Source: CBDUXT01 sp965371245
Lineage (GTDB): Bacteria > Planctomycetota > Phycisphaerae > UBA1845
Direction: 5' to 3'
DNA: 46,828 bases
Assembly (NCBI GenBank): GCA_965371245.1
Contig: CBDUXT010000044.1
Location: forward strand, 1-46,828
Shown here: in pieces, positions 1 to 7,644 of the stretch
Layout of the letters: each line of letters opens with the position of its first letter
Position numbering within the stretch: the first letter of the stretch is position 1
Notes under the pieces: generated by a model
What the model saw: the letters and a program-made list of their open reading frames with translations, nothing else
The model's database searches: none
Told to the model about the DNA's origin: nothing
Translations under genes and position numbers: made by a program

Positions 1-970
1 GTCGCAGGTCTCGGCTCCATCGCAAAACAGGCCGTTGTCGCAGTTCGCGTCGTTGGGCGTGAACGAGCAGGTGTCCAGGATTTCGTCGCACGTGTCGTCC
101 GTGCAGCCCACGGCATCGACACACGGCGGCGCCTCGGCCTGGCAGTCGAGCAGCACGTCGCAGGTCTCGGCTCCATCGCAAAACAGGCCGTTGTCGCAGT
201 TCGCGTCGTTGGGCGTGAACGAACAACTGTTCAGAACCTCGTCGCACGTGTCGTCGGTACAACCCACCAGATCGGTACACGGATCGACGCCCGGCTGGCA
301 ATCGAGCAGTGCGTCGCACGTCTCGGCCCCATTGCAGAATACTCCGTCGTTGCAGACCAGGTCGGTCGGCGTATTGGTGCATGTGTCGGTCGCCTCCGCG
401 CAGGAGTCGAACGTACAGGCGACATTGTCTTCACAGGGATCGGTTCCCGCCTGGCAGTCCAGGAGCGAGTCGCAGGTTTCGGCTCCATCGCAAAACAGGC
501 CGTTGTCGCAGTTCGCGTCGTTGGGCGTGAACGAGCAGGTGTCCAGGATTTCGTCGCACGTGTCGTCCGTGCAGCCCACGGCATCGACACACGGCGGCGC
601 CTCGGCCTGGCAGTCGAGCAGCACGTCGCAGGTCTCGGCTCCATCGCAAAACAGGCCGTTGTCGCAGTTCGCGTCGTTGACCGCATTGACACACGTGTCG
701 CCCACCTCGTCGCAGGAGTCGTCGGTGCAACCGATCAGATCATCGCAGTTGGGCGCCGTTCCCGCTTGGCAGTCGAGCGTCGCGCTGCAGGTCTCTACCC
801 CGTTGCAAAACAGCCCGTCGTCGCAGTTGGCGTCGTTGGTTGTGTTACCGCACGTATCGAGTACTTCGTCGCACGTGTCATCCGTGCAGCCGATGGCGTC
901 GTCGCAGGGAGGCGTGCCGGGTACACAAACACTGGCCACGCACGTCTCCGCCCCGTTGCAAAACAGCCCG
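1..970. repeat. Tandem 156-bp coding repeat
   Basis: Units begin at about 1, 157, 313, 469, 625, 784 and 934. The spacing is exactly 156 bp for the first five and 159 or 150 bp for the older, more diverged ones. Bases 1-~210 and 469-~679 are almost identical at DNA level (one difference noticed), which indicates recent duplication or gene conversion inside the Cys-rich gene. All units stay in frame. Confidence 0.9.
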
Positions 971-1764
971 TCGTCGCAGTCCGGGTCCGTCGCACACCCC
1001 CCGAGAGGCGCGAGGGAGGCCGCGACAATGACGTGGCGGTTCGGGTTCGAGTTCAAGGCGCTGGCGGTGTCCGTTCCCGTTGCGATGGCGGGGTTGTCCG
1101 CCCCGGAACTGGCACTCGACGTAACCGTTTGGTCAAAGCCCTCGGTCCAGCCGTTGCCCCAGGTGAACGTGGTGTTGTTCCCCGAGAGCGCGGCCGCGAC
1201 CGACATGGCGCCGTCAACCACGTTCACGGTTGCTTCGATCGGGTTGGGTGTTCCCGTGTTATTCCCGTTGACCGCACTGTCGAGGATCGGTGCGACCTGA
1301 TCGACGTTGGCGTACGTGGCGGCGGCATAATGCTCGTTTTGGGGGAGAGCACCACCGAAGGTCACGACGAAGGTGCTGTTGGTGGCGGCCGTAATGCCGG
1401 CTTCATTGAGGAACCAGAGACCCATGCGCGCCAGGAAGCCGTTGGAAGAGAGCGTGACCGTGCCGTTGATCCGAGTGAGCGGTTGCCCCCCGTACGTGAC
1501 TGTGCTGACCCCGGGGTCCAGGCTGCTCCCGTTCTCGTAGCCGACCGCGAAGACGAGGAGCCGGTCGCCCCCCGCGCCGGCCGTGTGCGTCAGCCCGGTG
1601 GTCCAGGGGCCGACACGAGTGATCTGCGCGGCCGCCGGTGACGCGAGCAGCATGGTCATGCCCGCCGCGAATAGGAAGGCCGGCACCCGACCGCGCCGTG
1701 CCCAGAACGCCGCGCGGTCGCCCGTGCCCGGATTCCATACGTTGGTTGGATATGTGCTTCGCAT
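1..1764 (-). CDS. Secreted Cys-rich repeat protein, partial (3' end outside window)
   Basis: The frame is open from an ATG at 1764 to the left edge, so the C-terminus is missing; 588 codons are visible. A purine-rich SD-like stretch (GGAGGG) sits just before the ATG. Residues 1-47 form a long basic N-region, a hydrophobic stretch and an AAA-Q cleavage site, so export is likely. Residues ~48-260 look like a beta-rich domain with Asn/Thr-rich strands and no motif I can name. From ~265 onward come tandem ~52-residue modules with about seven or eight Cys each, carrying the motifs NCDNGLFCDGAETC, GCTDDTCDE and DTCSFTPND. Such modules occur in large secreted proteins of planctomycetes and myxobacteria; their function is unknown to me. 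The Cys and Asp density suggests a disulfide-stabilised, perhaps metal-binding, extracellular stalk. Confidence 0.8.
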   Translation of the reverse strand, partial: MRSTYPTNVWNPGTGDRAAFWARRGRVPAFLFAAGMTMLLASPAAAQITRVGPWTTGLTHTAGAGGDRLLVFAVGYENGSSLDPGVSTVTYGGQPLTRINGTVTLSSNGFLARMGLWFLNEAGITAATNSTFVVTFGGALPQNEHYAAATYANVDQVAPILDSAVNGNNTGTPNPIEATVNVVDGAMSVAAALSGNNTTFTWGNGWTEGFDQTVTSSASSGADNPAIATGTDTASALNSNPNRHVIVAASLAPLGGCATDPDCDDGLFCNGAETCVASVCVPGTPPCDDAIGCTDDTCDEVLDTCGNTTNDANCDDGLFCNGVETCSATLDCQAGTAPNCDDLIGCTDDSCDEVGDTCVNAVNDANCDNGLFCDGAETCDVLLDCQAEAPPCVDAVGCTDDTCDEILDTCSFTPNDANCDNGLFCDGAETCDSLLDCQAGTDPCEDNVACTFDSCAEATDTCTNTPTDLVCNDGVFCNGAETCDALLDCQPGVDPCTDLVGCTDDTCDEVLNSCSFTPNDANCDNGLFCDGAETCDVLLDCQAEAPPCVDAVGCTDDTCDEILDTCSFTPNDANCDNGLFCDGAETCD

Positions 1765-2589
1765 CACCCTCCACCCCCTGTTTGGGCCTTACGATCGTCG
1801 TCACCTGGACGAACATCCACGCCGATGCCTGGCCGATTCGTGCCACATCTCTGGCATCGATGGATCACTTGTAAGCGCGCGTTAAACCCCATGCGTTCCC
1901 CTCAAGAGCACAACCCGCGGCCCGGCTTCCGCCGGCCGCAGGGAACAGCCCAGTGGCAAGAAAAAACGCCCGCCGAGTGGTTTACGTGCGATGAACCCCG
2001 AAAAGAGACGGACGCTCGCGCGGCGAGCATCGTGTTCCTGTTCCCCAATCCGAACTCCGCCCACCCACGTTTCGCTAAGGACTTCGACACCAAGCGGATC
2101 CCCCACGGGATCCGAGAACACTCACCCCAGTGAACCGCCATTATATAAAGACCAGGCCAAGTTGCAAGCTCCCTGTAATCCGTAGAGCGCAAGGACCGGC
2201 TCTGCTCAGGGAGAGATTGAGTGGCCCAGGAACGCCGTGAAACGCCCTTCGACGGGATATCGGGGCCGCCGGGCGCGAATCAACCGTTATCGGGGGTGAC
2301 CGGTTGGGTTGGGAAGGTGGGATCGACGGCGGGGGCGGGCGCCGGTCTTGACCCGCAGGGCCGATTTGGCCCCTCCGGGCGGGCTCTCGGCGTCCTCGTG
2401 TGGTCGGAACGGCTGTGCCGTCGTCGCCGGCTTCATGCGTTGAAATGTCATGTATGTGGCATTCCCAGGTCGCAGCGTCGGCGCGGTTCGGCGTTTGTCC
2501 TCAAGGCGGGCCGACCGGATCCGGTACAATGCGACCGACCCGCCCGCGTCCCTACTGCCCGCCGTGACTCCTTGCGGTACAATACCCCG
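1765..2589. other. Intergenic region, no gene seen
   Basis: These 825 bases separate two divergent genes. Open frames here have no protein-like composition. The only signal I see is an AT-rich promoter-like stretch near 2140-2167. The open frame continuing upstream of the sulfurtransferase (from 2221) has a random-looking, Arg/Gly-rich translation, so I do not treat it as coding. Confidence 0.6.
2140..2167 (-). promoter_or_regulatory. Possible sigma70-type promoter toward the Cys-rich gene
   Basis: Read on the minus strand, TTGCAA (2167-2162) and TATAAT (2145-2140) are separated by 16 bases. It would direct transcription toward the gene starting at 1764, leaving a leader of about 370 nt. No experimental support; planctomycete promoters are not well described. 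Confidence 0.3.
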
Positions 2590-3438
2590 ATGGACTACAC
2601 GACCCTGATCTCGGTTGACGATCTTGCCCTGCAACTCGCGACCGGCGATCGCGTCGTCGTGGATTGCCGCTTTTCCTTGGGCGACACCGAACGCGGCAGA
2701 CGCGACTATCTCGAAACGCACGTCCCCGGAGCACTCTACGCCCATCTCGATCACGACCTTTCCGGATCCATCGTACCCGGGAGCACCGGTCGGCATCCGT
2801 TGCCCGATATCGACGCGCTTGTGCGCACACTCTCAGCCTGGGGCATCGACGCCGAGGTTCAAGTCATTGCCTATGACGACGTGGGTGGGGTGATGGCCGC
2901 CCGTCTCTGGTGGTTGCTTCGTTGGCTAGGCCACCAAGCCGTTGCGGTTTTGGACGGTGGGTTTCCCGCGTGGCTCGCGGCCCAAAAGCCCGTGTCCGGT
3001 GGTACCGAGCAGCAACAGCCGCGCAGGTTTTCATCTCGCCCGCGCCCCGACCTCGTCGTGACGACCGAGGAGGTTCTCGCGATCGTGCACGATCAGTCCG
3101 CGATCCTCGTGGATGCTCGAGATCCTGAACGGTTTCGAGGCGAGCAGGAACCCATCGACCCGGTAGCCGGTCGAATGCCAGGGGCGCTAAACGCTCCGCA
3201 CTCGCGAAACCTTGGCGCGGACGCATTGTTCCTGCCGGCCGATAGACTCAGCGCCCGGTACAAACAACTGTTGGGTGAACGGGATCATTCCCGGTGCGTG
3301 CTCTACTGTGGTTCCGGCGTCTCCGCCGCCCACGACCTCCTCGCCATGGCACACGCCGGGCTGGGGGATGCGCGCCTGTATGCGGGCTCATGGAGTGAGT
3401 GGATCACGGATCCGAATCGCCCGTTGGAGACGGGATAG
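2590..3438 (+). CDS. Sulfurtransferase, tandem rhodanese domains (thiosulfate/3-mercaptopyruvate type)
   Basis: 282 aa, the usual size for two-domain rhodaneses. The N-terminal inactive rhodanese domain covers ~1-135 (VVDCRFSLGD, HVPGALYAHLD, VIAYDD). The C-terminal catalytic domain covers ~155-282 (LVDARDPERFRGEQEPID, GRMPGALNAPH) and holds the active-site loop CGSGVSA, with the Cys that carries the persulfide. The CGSGVxA loop resembles 3-mercaptopyruvate more than thiosulfate sulfurtransferases, but substrate cannot be settled from this. There is no signal peptide, so a cytoplasmic role in sulfur transfer or cyanide detoxification is likely. I chose the ATG at 2590 because homology-like sequence begins there. 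No clear SD is present. An intrinsic terminator follows directly. Confidence 0.9.
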   Translation: MDYTTLISVDDLALQLATGDRVVVDCRFSLGDTERGRRDYLETHVPGALYAHLDHDLSGSIVPGSTGRHPLPDIDALVRTLSAWGIDAEVQVIAYDDVGGVMAARLWWLLRWLGHQAVAVLDGGFPAWLAAQKPVSGGTEQQQPRRFSSRPRPDLVVTTEEVLAIVHDQSAILVDARDPERFRGEQEPIDPVAGRMPGALNAPHSRNLGADALFLPADRLSARYKQLLGERDHSRCVLYCGSGVSAAHDLLAMAHAGLGDARLYAGSWSEWITDPNRPLETG

Positions 3439-3445
3439 CCTTGCT

Positions 3446-3467
3446 CCGGGCATCGCCCGGCTCTTTT
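3446..3467 (+). terminator. Intrinsic terminator of the sulfurtransferase gene
   Basis: Stem CCGGGC (3446-3451), loop ATC, stem GCCCGG (3455-3460), then CTCTTTT. It starts eight bases after the stop codon. Confidence 0.75.
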
Positions 3468-3497
3468 GGAACTCCCCGGTAGGGGGGTGATGTGGCG

Positions 3498-5288
3498 CTA
3501 TTGCAGGATTCCGCGACGGAACAGGGCGAATTTCGCGGCCTTGCGAAGTTTGTCACATTCCTCCGCGATCGTGGCATCCTGCTCGTTGTCGCTATGGTCG
3601 TCACGCCAGCTATTCCGGGTCTTCGCGACCGGGTCTTCCACGCCCGCGATCCGACGAAGCTGGTTGATCGAGAGTCTTTCCGCGGCGTCATCCAGAATCT
3701 TCCGCAGGGTGCTGATCGTTTCCTTCGGCGCCATGGCCTCGCTGACCAGCGCGAGGAGTGGGTCGATGGCCGCTTGAGCCAGCGGAACCAGCTTGTCCCA
3801 GTCGTCATGCGCGATGGCGACCGCGACCCGATGGGGATTGCTCCGCGGCTGCCACCCGAGTTGCTCCAAGGCCCAGACGGCGGATTGCCGGACGGCCATG
3901 TCGGGGTCCTCCAGCAGGCTCACCACGGGCTCGATCACGCGTGTATCGCCCCGATCGACAAGCGTTTTGGTGACGACCTCCCGGACCGCGATGGGCCGTG
4001 TGTCATCACTCAGGAGTTCGACCAGCGCGTTCACACCCTCCGTCCCGATCCGCGTGAGCGCGCCCGCCGCGGCTTCACTGACCGACACGTAGTCCAGCGC
4101 GCCGAGCAGGGCGGGAATGGCTTTCGGTCCCAGCGTCACCGCCTCGTCCCACGATTCTCGTGCTACGACGAACCATGCCCGATCCGCATCAGTCGGCGGA
4201 GTCCACCCGCCGTCTCGCAGGATGACGGCCGCCGTCGCCCGTACTTTCCACCCCGTCGCGCGGAGTGCCGCCGCGAGTGCTGAAAGGCAGCGCTCACCAC
4301 CGATTAGACCGAGTCCTCGAACTGCTACTTCGGTCAAGGCGACGTTGTCTCCCGGATGTAAAACCAGGTCGCAAAGGGCGTCCGTCGCAGCGTTTCCCCC
4401 GATTTGAGCCAGCGCGTCGGCCGCACGAACGCGGACCGCCGGGCCTCCCTCGGCGAGTGCCTCGCACAAAGGGCGTTCCGCCGCTTCGCCTGCCTCGATC
4501 GCCTCGTCCCATTTACGCTCGGCGACGGATACGGCTGCGCCCTCCGATGCAGACAGATCGTTCCAGAAATGTCTCCGCAACGCCCAAGCCGAGATCGTCC
4601 GCGTCGTCGCGTCCGCGGTTCGGTCATTCAGAAGGCGCTTCAGCGTTTGTGGGGTCGCCGCTCCGGGAATCGAGGCGAGTGCCTCGGCCGCGTGGCGTTT
4701 CGCGCTCTGCGTGCCTTCACGGAGTGTCACTTCAAGGGGCTCGATGGCCGCAGCGCCGAAGGCCGCCGCCTCTTCCCAGGCCTGCTTGGTGATGGAGACG
4801 AGGGCCCGCTCTCCATCGGAGAGGCGGTTCCAGCAGATGTCCCGCAGCGCCGTCGCGGCGCTATGCCGGACCGCGGCATCGCCGCCGGCCAAGGCTGCGA
4901 ACAAGAGGCGGGTCGCACGTTCACTGTCCAGGGACTGCAACGCCCCGGTGACGGCCTCGCACACCTCCGTGTCCGTCTCATGCAGAAGCAGCTCAACCAG
5001 CGGCTCGATCGCTTGGGACGCTTGGCTCTGTCCCAGTGCCTCGGCCGCTCGCAGGCGGACCTCCTCGTCCCTGTCCTCAAGTGCTTCCAGAAGCGGCGCG
5101 ACGGCTTGGCTCGCTCCCGTCTTGGCGAGTCGGCCCACCGCCTTCACCCGTGCCCCGGCGTCCTGGGAGTGCAGCGGTCTCGCTTTCCACCAGAGCCCAA
5201 GCGTTTTCGCATGGCCTTGTCTTTGTTTCACAGCCTGGCCCCTCTCGGCGATGGTGGAACTGGACGCCGCGCCTGCCATTCCTCGCAA
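3498..5288 (-). CDS. HEAT-repeat (PBS-lyase-like) protein
   Basis: 596 aa from a TTG at 5288, or 593 from an ATG at 5279; neither has a well-spaced SD, so the start is uncertain. From residue ~45 the protein is a chain of ~30-residue helical repeats with signatures such as AVAPLLEALEDRDEEVRLRAAEALG and AAIDPLLALV. Between them lie repeated W-rich inserts (KQAWEEAAAFG, ERKWDEAIEAG, RESWDEAVTLG, HDDWDKLVPLA) at roughly 100-residue spacing. This periodic arrangement is known in HEAT-like scaffold proteins. No signal peptide or enzyme motif is visible, so a cytoplasmic protein-interaction or scaffold role is the only safe inference. It converges on the sulfurtransferase gene and ends next to the integrated element's left flank. 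Confidence 0.8.
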   Translation of the reverse strand: MRGMAGAASSSTIAERGQAVKQRQGHAKTLGLWWKARPLHSQDAGARVKAVGRLAKTGASQAVAPLLEALEDRDEEVRLRAAEALGQSQASQAIEPLVELLLHETDTEVCEAVTGALQSLDSERATRLLFAALAGGDAAVRHSAATALRDICWNRLSDGERALVSITKQAWEEAAAFGAAAIEPLEVTLREGTQSAKRHAAEALASIPGAATPQTLKRLLNDRTADATTRTISAWALRRHFWNDLSASEGAAVSVAERKWDEAIEAGEAAERPLCEALAEGGPAVRVRAADALAQIGGNAATDALCDLVLHPGDNVALTEVAVRGLGLIGGERCLSALAAALRATGWKVRATAAVILRDGGWTPPTDADRAWFVVARESWDEAVTLGPKAIPALLGALDYVSVSEAAAGALTRIGTEGVNALVELLSDDTRPIAVREVVTKTLVDRGDTRVIEPVVSLLEDPDMAVRQSAVWALEQLGWQPRSNPHRVAVAIAHDDWDKLVPLAQAAIDPLLALVSEAMAPKETISTLRKILDDAAERLSINQLRRIAGVEDPVAKTRNSWRDDHSDNEQDATIAEECDKLRKAAKFALFRRGILQ

Positions 5289-5494
5289 AGCGCAGACGGC
5301 ACGCGGGCAACTCGCGCGTCCCGGCGGAGCGAAGTTCCCTATTTTGACATTACGTTTCTGAGGCGCGGAACGCCAGGAGATGATGGCCGCAACGTCCCAT
5401 CACGATAGCGGGTTCGACGTCTCAAAGGCGAGCTGTTTGGAAGAAGGGCGATAACCTACGGGCAAGGCAGTGCCGGAATGAGATGATAGGCAAG

Positions 5495-5541
5495 AAGGCG
5501 GCGGTGGGATTCGAACCCACGAATAGCGGATTTGCAATCCG
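5495..5541 (+). repeat. Left attachment site: duplicated 3' half of tRNA-Cys
   Basis: Identical over 47 bp to 14812-14858. It contains the complement of the tRNA 3' acceptor strand, T-arm, variable region and anticodon loop, and stops where the 5' half of the tRNA should continue. It is therefore a tRNA remnant and not a second gene. The host side lies left of 5495. Confidence 0.93.
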
Positions 5542-5602
5542 TTCACCCGAAACGCTAAGTACCTGTAGCGACAATGGTTTACGTGACGTGCCCCCGGCGT
5601 GC

Positions 5603-5710
5603 ATGTCAGAAATCAGCCAAATATCGGCCATCGTCGGCCGGATGACGCCTGAGAATATCGCCAAGGTGCTCGCGTTCGCCCGGAAGCTGGCGGGTGGTAC
5701 CGATGGCTGA
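5603..5710 (+). CDS. Short ORF at left end; also the integrase C-terminus in the circular form
   Basis: A 35-residue ORF starting MSEISQISAIVGRM and ending ARKLAGGTDG, with protein-like composition (MTPENIAKVLAF). Its frame is open leftward through 5542 and the att core. In the excised circle it would be joined in frame to the integrase gene. It may be an independent small protein, the true C-terminal tail of the integrase, or both. Its stop codon overlaps the ATG of the next ORF (ATGGCTGA at 5703-5710), which suggests translational coupling. Confidence 0.5.
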   Translation: MSEISQISAIVGRMTPENIAKVLAFARKLAGGTDG

Positions 5711-5855
5711 TCCAGGGCCGGTGACCGTCACGCTCAAGCTGGACGTGCGGAACACTCACGCGCCTTTGGTGTGCGTGCTCCGGAGGATGCTCAAGGTGCT
5801 CTTACGGTGCTATGGCGTGCGATGTGTCCGGATCGACGTGGAGGGCGAGACGTGA
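5703..5855 (+). CDS. Small hypothetical protein (50 aa)
   Basis: Begins MADPGPVTVTLKLDVRN and ends RIDVEGET. It overlaps the previous ORF at its start, and its TGA overlaps the GTG of the HNH gene (GTGA at 5852-5855), so three genes look translationally coupled. It has an amphipathic, Leu/Val/Arg-rich middle and no recognisable domain. Its position in front of an HNH nuclease suggests a small phage-type accessory protein. Coding status rests on the tight coupling only. Confidence 0.55.
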   Translation: MADPGPVTVTLKLDVRNTHAPLVCVLRRMLKVLLRCYGVRCVRIDVEGET

Positions 5856-6067
5856 CGCTAGGTAGGCAGCACCCATCACGACGGGCGTGGGCGGCGTTCC
5901 TTCGGAGCAACCCGTGGTGTGAGGCATGCCGTGAGGCCGGGAAGACGACGTCGGCGACACACGTCGTCCACCGGCAACACCTGGGCCGTGAGGAACGGGA
6001 TCAACCGTCCAACCTGCGGCCATTGTGTGCCGGGTGTCACGGGCGGACGCTGGCGGGTGCTGGATAG
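5852..6067 (+). CDS. HNH endonuclease, phage type
   Basis: 71 aa from a GTG at 5852 that overlaps the previous stop. It shows the small-HNH pattern: a first Cys pair in NPWCEACREAG, the His-rich ATHVVHRQHLG segment, the Asn in NLRPLC and the second metal-binding CAGCHG. Small HNH proteins next to packaging genes help terminases cut DNA in many phages with HK97-type capsids (known for the family). Here no terminase is present, so it could help a helper-phage terminase cut the satellite genome at its own site. This role is inference. A homing or nicking role is possible. Confidence 0.8.
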   Translation: MTLGRQHPSRRAWAAFLRSNPWCEACREAGKTTSATHVVHRQHLGREERDQPSNLRPLCAGCHGRTLAGAG

Positions 6068-6096
6068 GGGGAGGGGGGCGTTCAATCGCTAGAGAC

Positions 6097-6134
6097 GCGC
6101 GCCCTGGGGCAGCGTCGTAAGCGCGCACTTTTTA
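6097..6134 (+). terminator. Possible terminator after the HNH gene
   Basis: GCGCGC (6097-6102) can pair with GCGCGC (6121-6126) across an 18-nt loop, followed by ACTTTTTA. The stem is short but GC-only and lies between two genes. Confidence 0.4.
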
Positions 6135-6183
6135 TCACCGAAATGGGCGATGAAACCAAATGTCCCCGCGAGGCCGAAACCCC

Positions 6184-6558
6184 ATGTCGCACGATACGGC
6201 GATTCTCCGGGGCTCATGGCGTGCAAAACGCGACGCACTGGACGCGAAGGGCGGTTTTCCGGGATATCCAGAGCGACCCGAACCAGAGCCGGAGCCCGAC
6301 CTTTGGCCCGACGATCTATGCGGCGACGTTGTCATCCTCGACGGTGACGGCGTCACGGATGCCCTACGTGGTGCGATCGAGGAAAGCGGCTACACGAACT
6401 ACCGGATCGCCCAGGCTTCCGGCGTGGCTGAGCGAACCGTCAGCCGGTTCCTGAGCGGCGACAGGCTCATATCGTCATCATTCGACAAGTTGTGCGCCAC
6501 CTTCCGGTTGGTGCTGTGCATCCGGGCCGACGATGACGAGGCCGACGGCGAGCCGTAG
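6184..6558 (+). CDS. XRE-family HTH regulator with acidic/proline-rich N-terminus
   Basis: 124 aa from the ATG at 6184, chosen because GCGAGG lies about nine bases upstream; an ATG at 6160 is also possible. Residues ~65-110 form a lambda-repressor-like HTH (LRGAIEESGYTNYRIAQASG followed by VAERTVSRFLSGDR). The N-terminal 60 residues (ILRGSWRAKRDA, then GYPERPEPEPEPDLWPDDL) are not typical of repressors. They vaguely recall the basic start and Pro/Glu linker of some small terminases, but I cannot claim that. Most likely a regulator of the element's genes, possibly binding the repeats just downstream at 6586-6830. Transcribed away from the HNH gene in the same direction. Confidence 0.7.
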   Translation: MSHDTAILRGSWRAKRDALDAKGGFPGYPERPEPEPEPDLWPDDLCGDVVILDGDGVTDALRGAIEESGYTNYRIAQASGVAERTVSRFLSGDRLISSSFDKLCATFRLVLCIRADDDEADGEP

Positions 6559-6585
6559 CGCACCACCGAGCCCGGGGGCGTCTCT

Positions 6586-6675
6586 GAGAAACGCCACAAA
6601 CGTCACAACGCCACAAACCCGCCGTAGCTGGCTGTAAGGGCCGCTTTTAGTGTGACGTTTGGCGTTGTGTTTCAT
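6586..6675. repeat. Structured repeat block A (candidate origin/control region)
   Basis: Contains AAACGCCACAAACGTCACA, a second ACGCCACAAAC, and, after ~30 bases, GTGTGACGTTTGGCGTTGTG, which is the inverted version. The block resembles the reverse complement of 13243-13341. The centre (AACCCGCC, AGCTGG, CTGTAAGGGC) also resembles the hairpin at 11101-11134. No ORF is present here. Confidence 0.6.
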
Positions 6676-6719
6676 TTCCGGGCGCTAGGAACGTCACCAC
6701 ATGCCAGAGGTACGCGGAT

Positions 6720-6830
6720 TTGCGTCATCATCGTCACTTGCGTCATGGACCGCGTTTCTGGGCTGTCAGCCACGTTTTTCCATGACGCAAGGATTCCGGC
6801 TTGCGTCATCGATCGTCATGCTTGCGTCAT
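6720..6830. repeat. Cluster of TTGCGTCAT 9-mers
   Basis: TTGCGTCAT occurs at 6720, 6738, 6801 and 6822 on the plus strand and once inverted (ATGACGCAA) at 6782. Five copies in 111 bases of noncoding DNA directly upstream of a strong promoter point to an iteron-like or operator array. Confidence 0.75.
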
Positions 6831-6857
6831 TGGTGGTGGCGGTGCCAAGCTTCACGG

Positions 6858-6886
6858 TTGATTTTATTGTAGAATTCTCGTAGAAT
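6858..6886 (+). promoter_or_regulatory. Strong sigma70-like promoter for the two-gene cassette
   Basis: TTGATT (6858-6863), 17-base spacer, TAGAAT (6881-6886) in a locally AT-rich stretch. The predicted transcript would start only a few bases before the ATG at 6897, giving a nearly leaderless mRNA; consistent with this, no SD is visible there. Confidence 0.65.
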
Positions 6887-6896
6887 AACGCACCAC

Positions 6897-7142
6897 ATGG
6901 AAGAGGAACACGTAAGCTGGTCGAGCGGGGGCGTCCGATCCATGGATCGGTGCGAGGTCACAAAACAGCAGGTAATGCATGGGATCAACAACCACTTCGG
7001 AAAGACGTTTGATCCCTATATCGACGATGCCTTCGTTTTGACTGCGATGGTGGATGACGGGGCTCCGATAGAGATACACTGTGTTTCGACGAAACTTGAG
7101 GAACAATATCACGTACTCCGCGTCGGAAGAAATCGAGCGTAG
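6897..7142 (+). CDS. Hypothetical protein, first gene of a two-gene cassette
   Basis: 81 aa, starting MEEEHVSWSSGGVRSMDRCE. No family recognised and no membrane segment or signal peptide. Composition is protein-like and acidic, with an alternating beta-type C-terminal half (AFVLTAMVDDGAPIEIHCV). GC content is clearly lower than in neighbouring element genes, which suggests separate acquisition. It has its own promoter and is followed after five bases by the next gene, so the two are probably co-transcribed. By position in the element it could be cargo such as host defence, superinfection exclusion or a regulator. That is inference from position only. Confidence 0.6.
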   Translation: MEEEHVSWSSGGVRSMDRCEVTKQQVMHGINNHFGKTFDPYIDDAFVLTAMVDDGAPIEIHCVSTKLEEQYHVLRVGRNRA

Positions 7143-7147
7143 AAGAC

Positions 7148-7558
7148 ATGGCCAACGAACCTTCGACAACCTTGGACCTTGTTTCTGACAAAGCAGTCGT
7201 TTACGACGTCTGCTTCTTGTCGAACGCCAAAACCGCGCACACGCTGCACTTCGCGGGCGGTGATGGTAGACACGTTTACGTTGACGTAAGCGACGATTCT
7301 CCGCCGATTCCGATTGCCTTGTCGCTGGTCCACAAACCCGGCCTAGTTGACTACGTCGAGGTACCTAACGACACCGAGTTGCCCCTACGGCACTTGTTCG
7401 CATTTGCTTCGCAGTTGATCGCGTTCGACAAGGAATGCCGCGTGTTCTCCCGTCAGGACAACAGCGAGACACTGGTCCCGGCCCACACGCTTTCCCGGCA
7501 AGATCTGATTGCAAACGCAACACGCGGCCCCCTGCCCAAGCTGCACCAAACCTGTTAG
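7148..7558 (+). CDS. Hypothetical protein, second gene of the two-gene cassette
   Basis: 136 aa, starting MANEPSTTLDLVSDKAVVYD. No recognised domain. The first ~80 residues alternate hydrophobic and polar residues as in a beta-sandwich; the segment from ~75 (PLRHLFAFASQLIAFDKE) looks helical. Soluble, no signal peptide. Starts five bases after the previous stop, with only a weak GAAG upstream, so translational coupling is likely. Base composition is like its partner and unlike the capsid and replication genes. Function unknown; see the cassette finding. Confidence 0.65.
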   Translation: MANEPSTTLDLVSDKAVVYDVCFLSNAKTAHTLHFAGGDGRHVYVDVSDDSPPIPIALSLVHKPGLVDYVEVPNDTELPLRHLFAFASQLIAFDKECRVFSRQDNSETLVPAHTLSRQDLIANATRGPLPKLHQTC

Positions 7559-7644
7559 CCACACCGATCGTCACGGGTTAATTTTTCCGCCCCGGCTTTT
7601 CCCTTGACAGATCCCGGGCCGATAACCGCGACCAGTAGGCACCC

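Noticed and set aside
35..1300. Long open frame on the plus strand opposite the Cys-rich repeats
   Set aside because: It is a mirror of the repetitive minus-strand gene. Its Ser/Gln-rich repeats come from the same 156-bp units, and the minus frame has a signal peptide, SD and coherent Cys pattern.
2221..2589. N-terminal extension of the sulfurtransferase
   Set aside because: The translation is random-looking and Arg/Gly-rich, and rhodanese similarity begins at the ATG at 2590.
3492..4283. Plus-strand frames opposite the HEAT-repeat gene
   Set aside because: The Arg/Asp-rich translations have no domain-like pattern, whereas the minus frame gives clear periodic HEAT repeats.
5495..5541. Second tRNA-Cys gene
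   Set aside because: Only the 3' half is present; the sequence after the anticodon loop diverges and cannot form the acceptor or D-arm. It is an att remnant.
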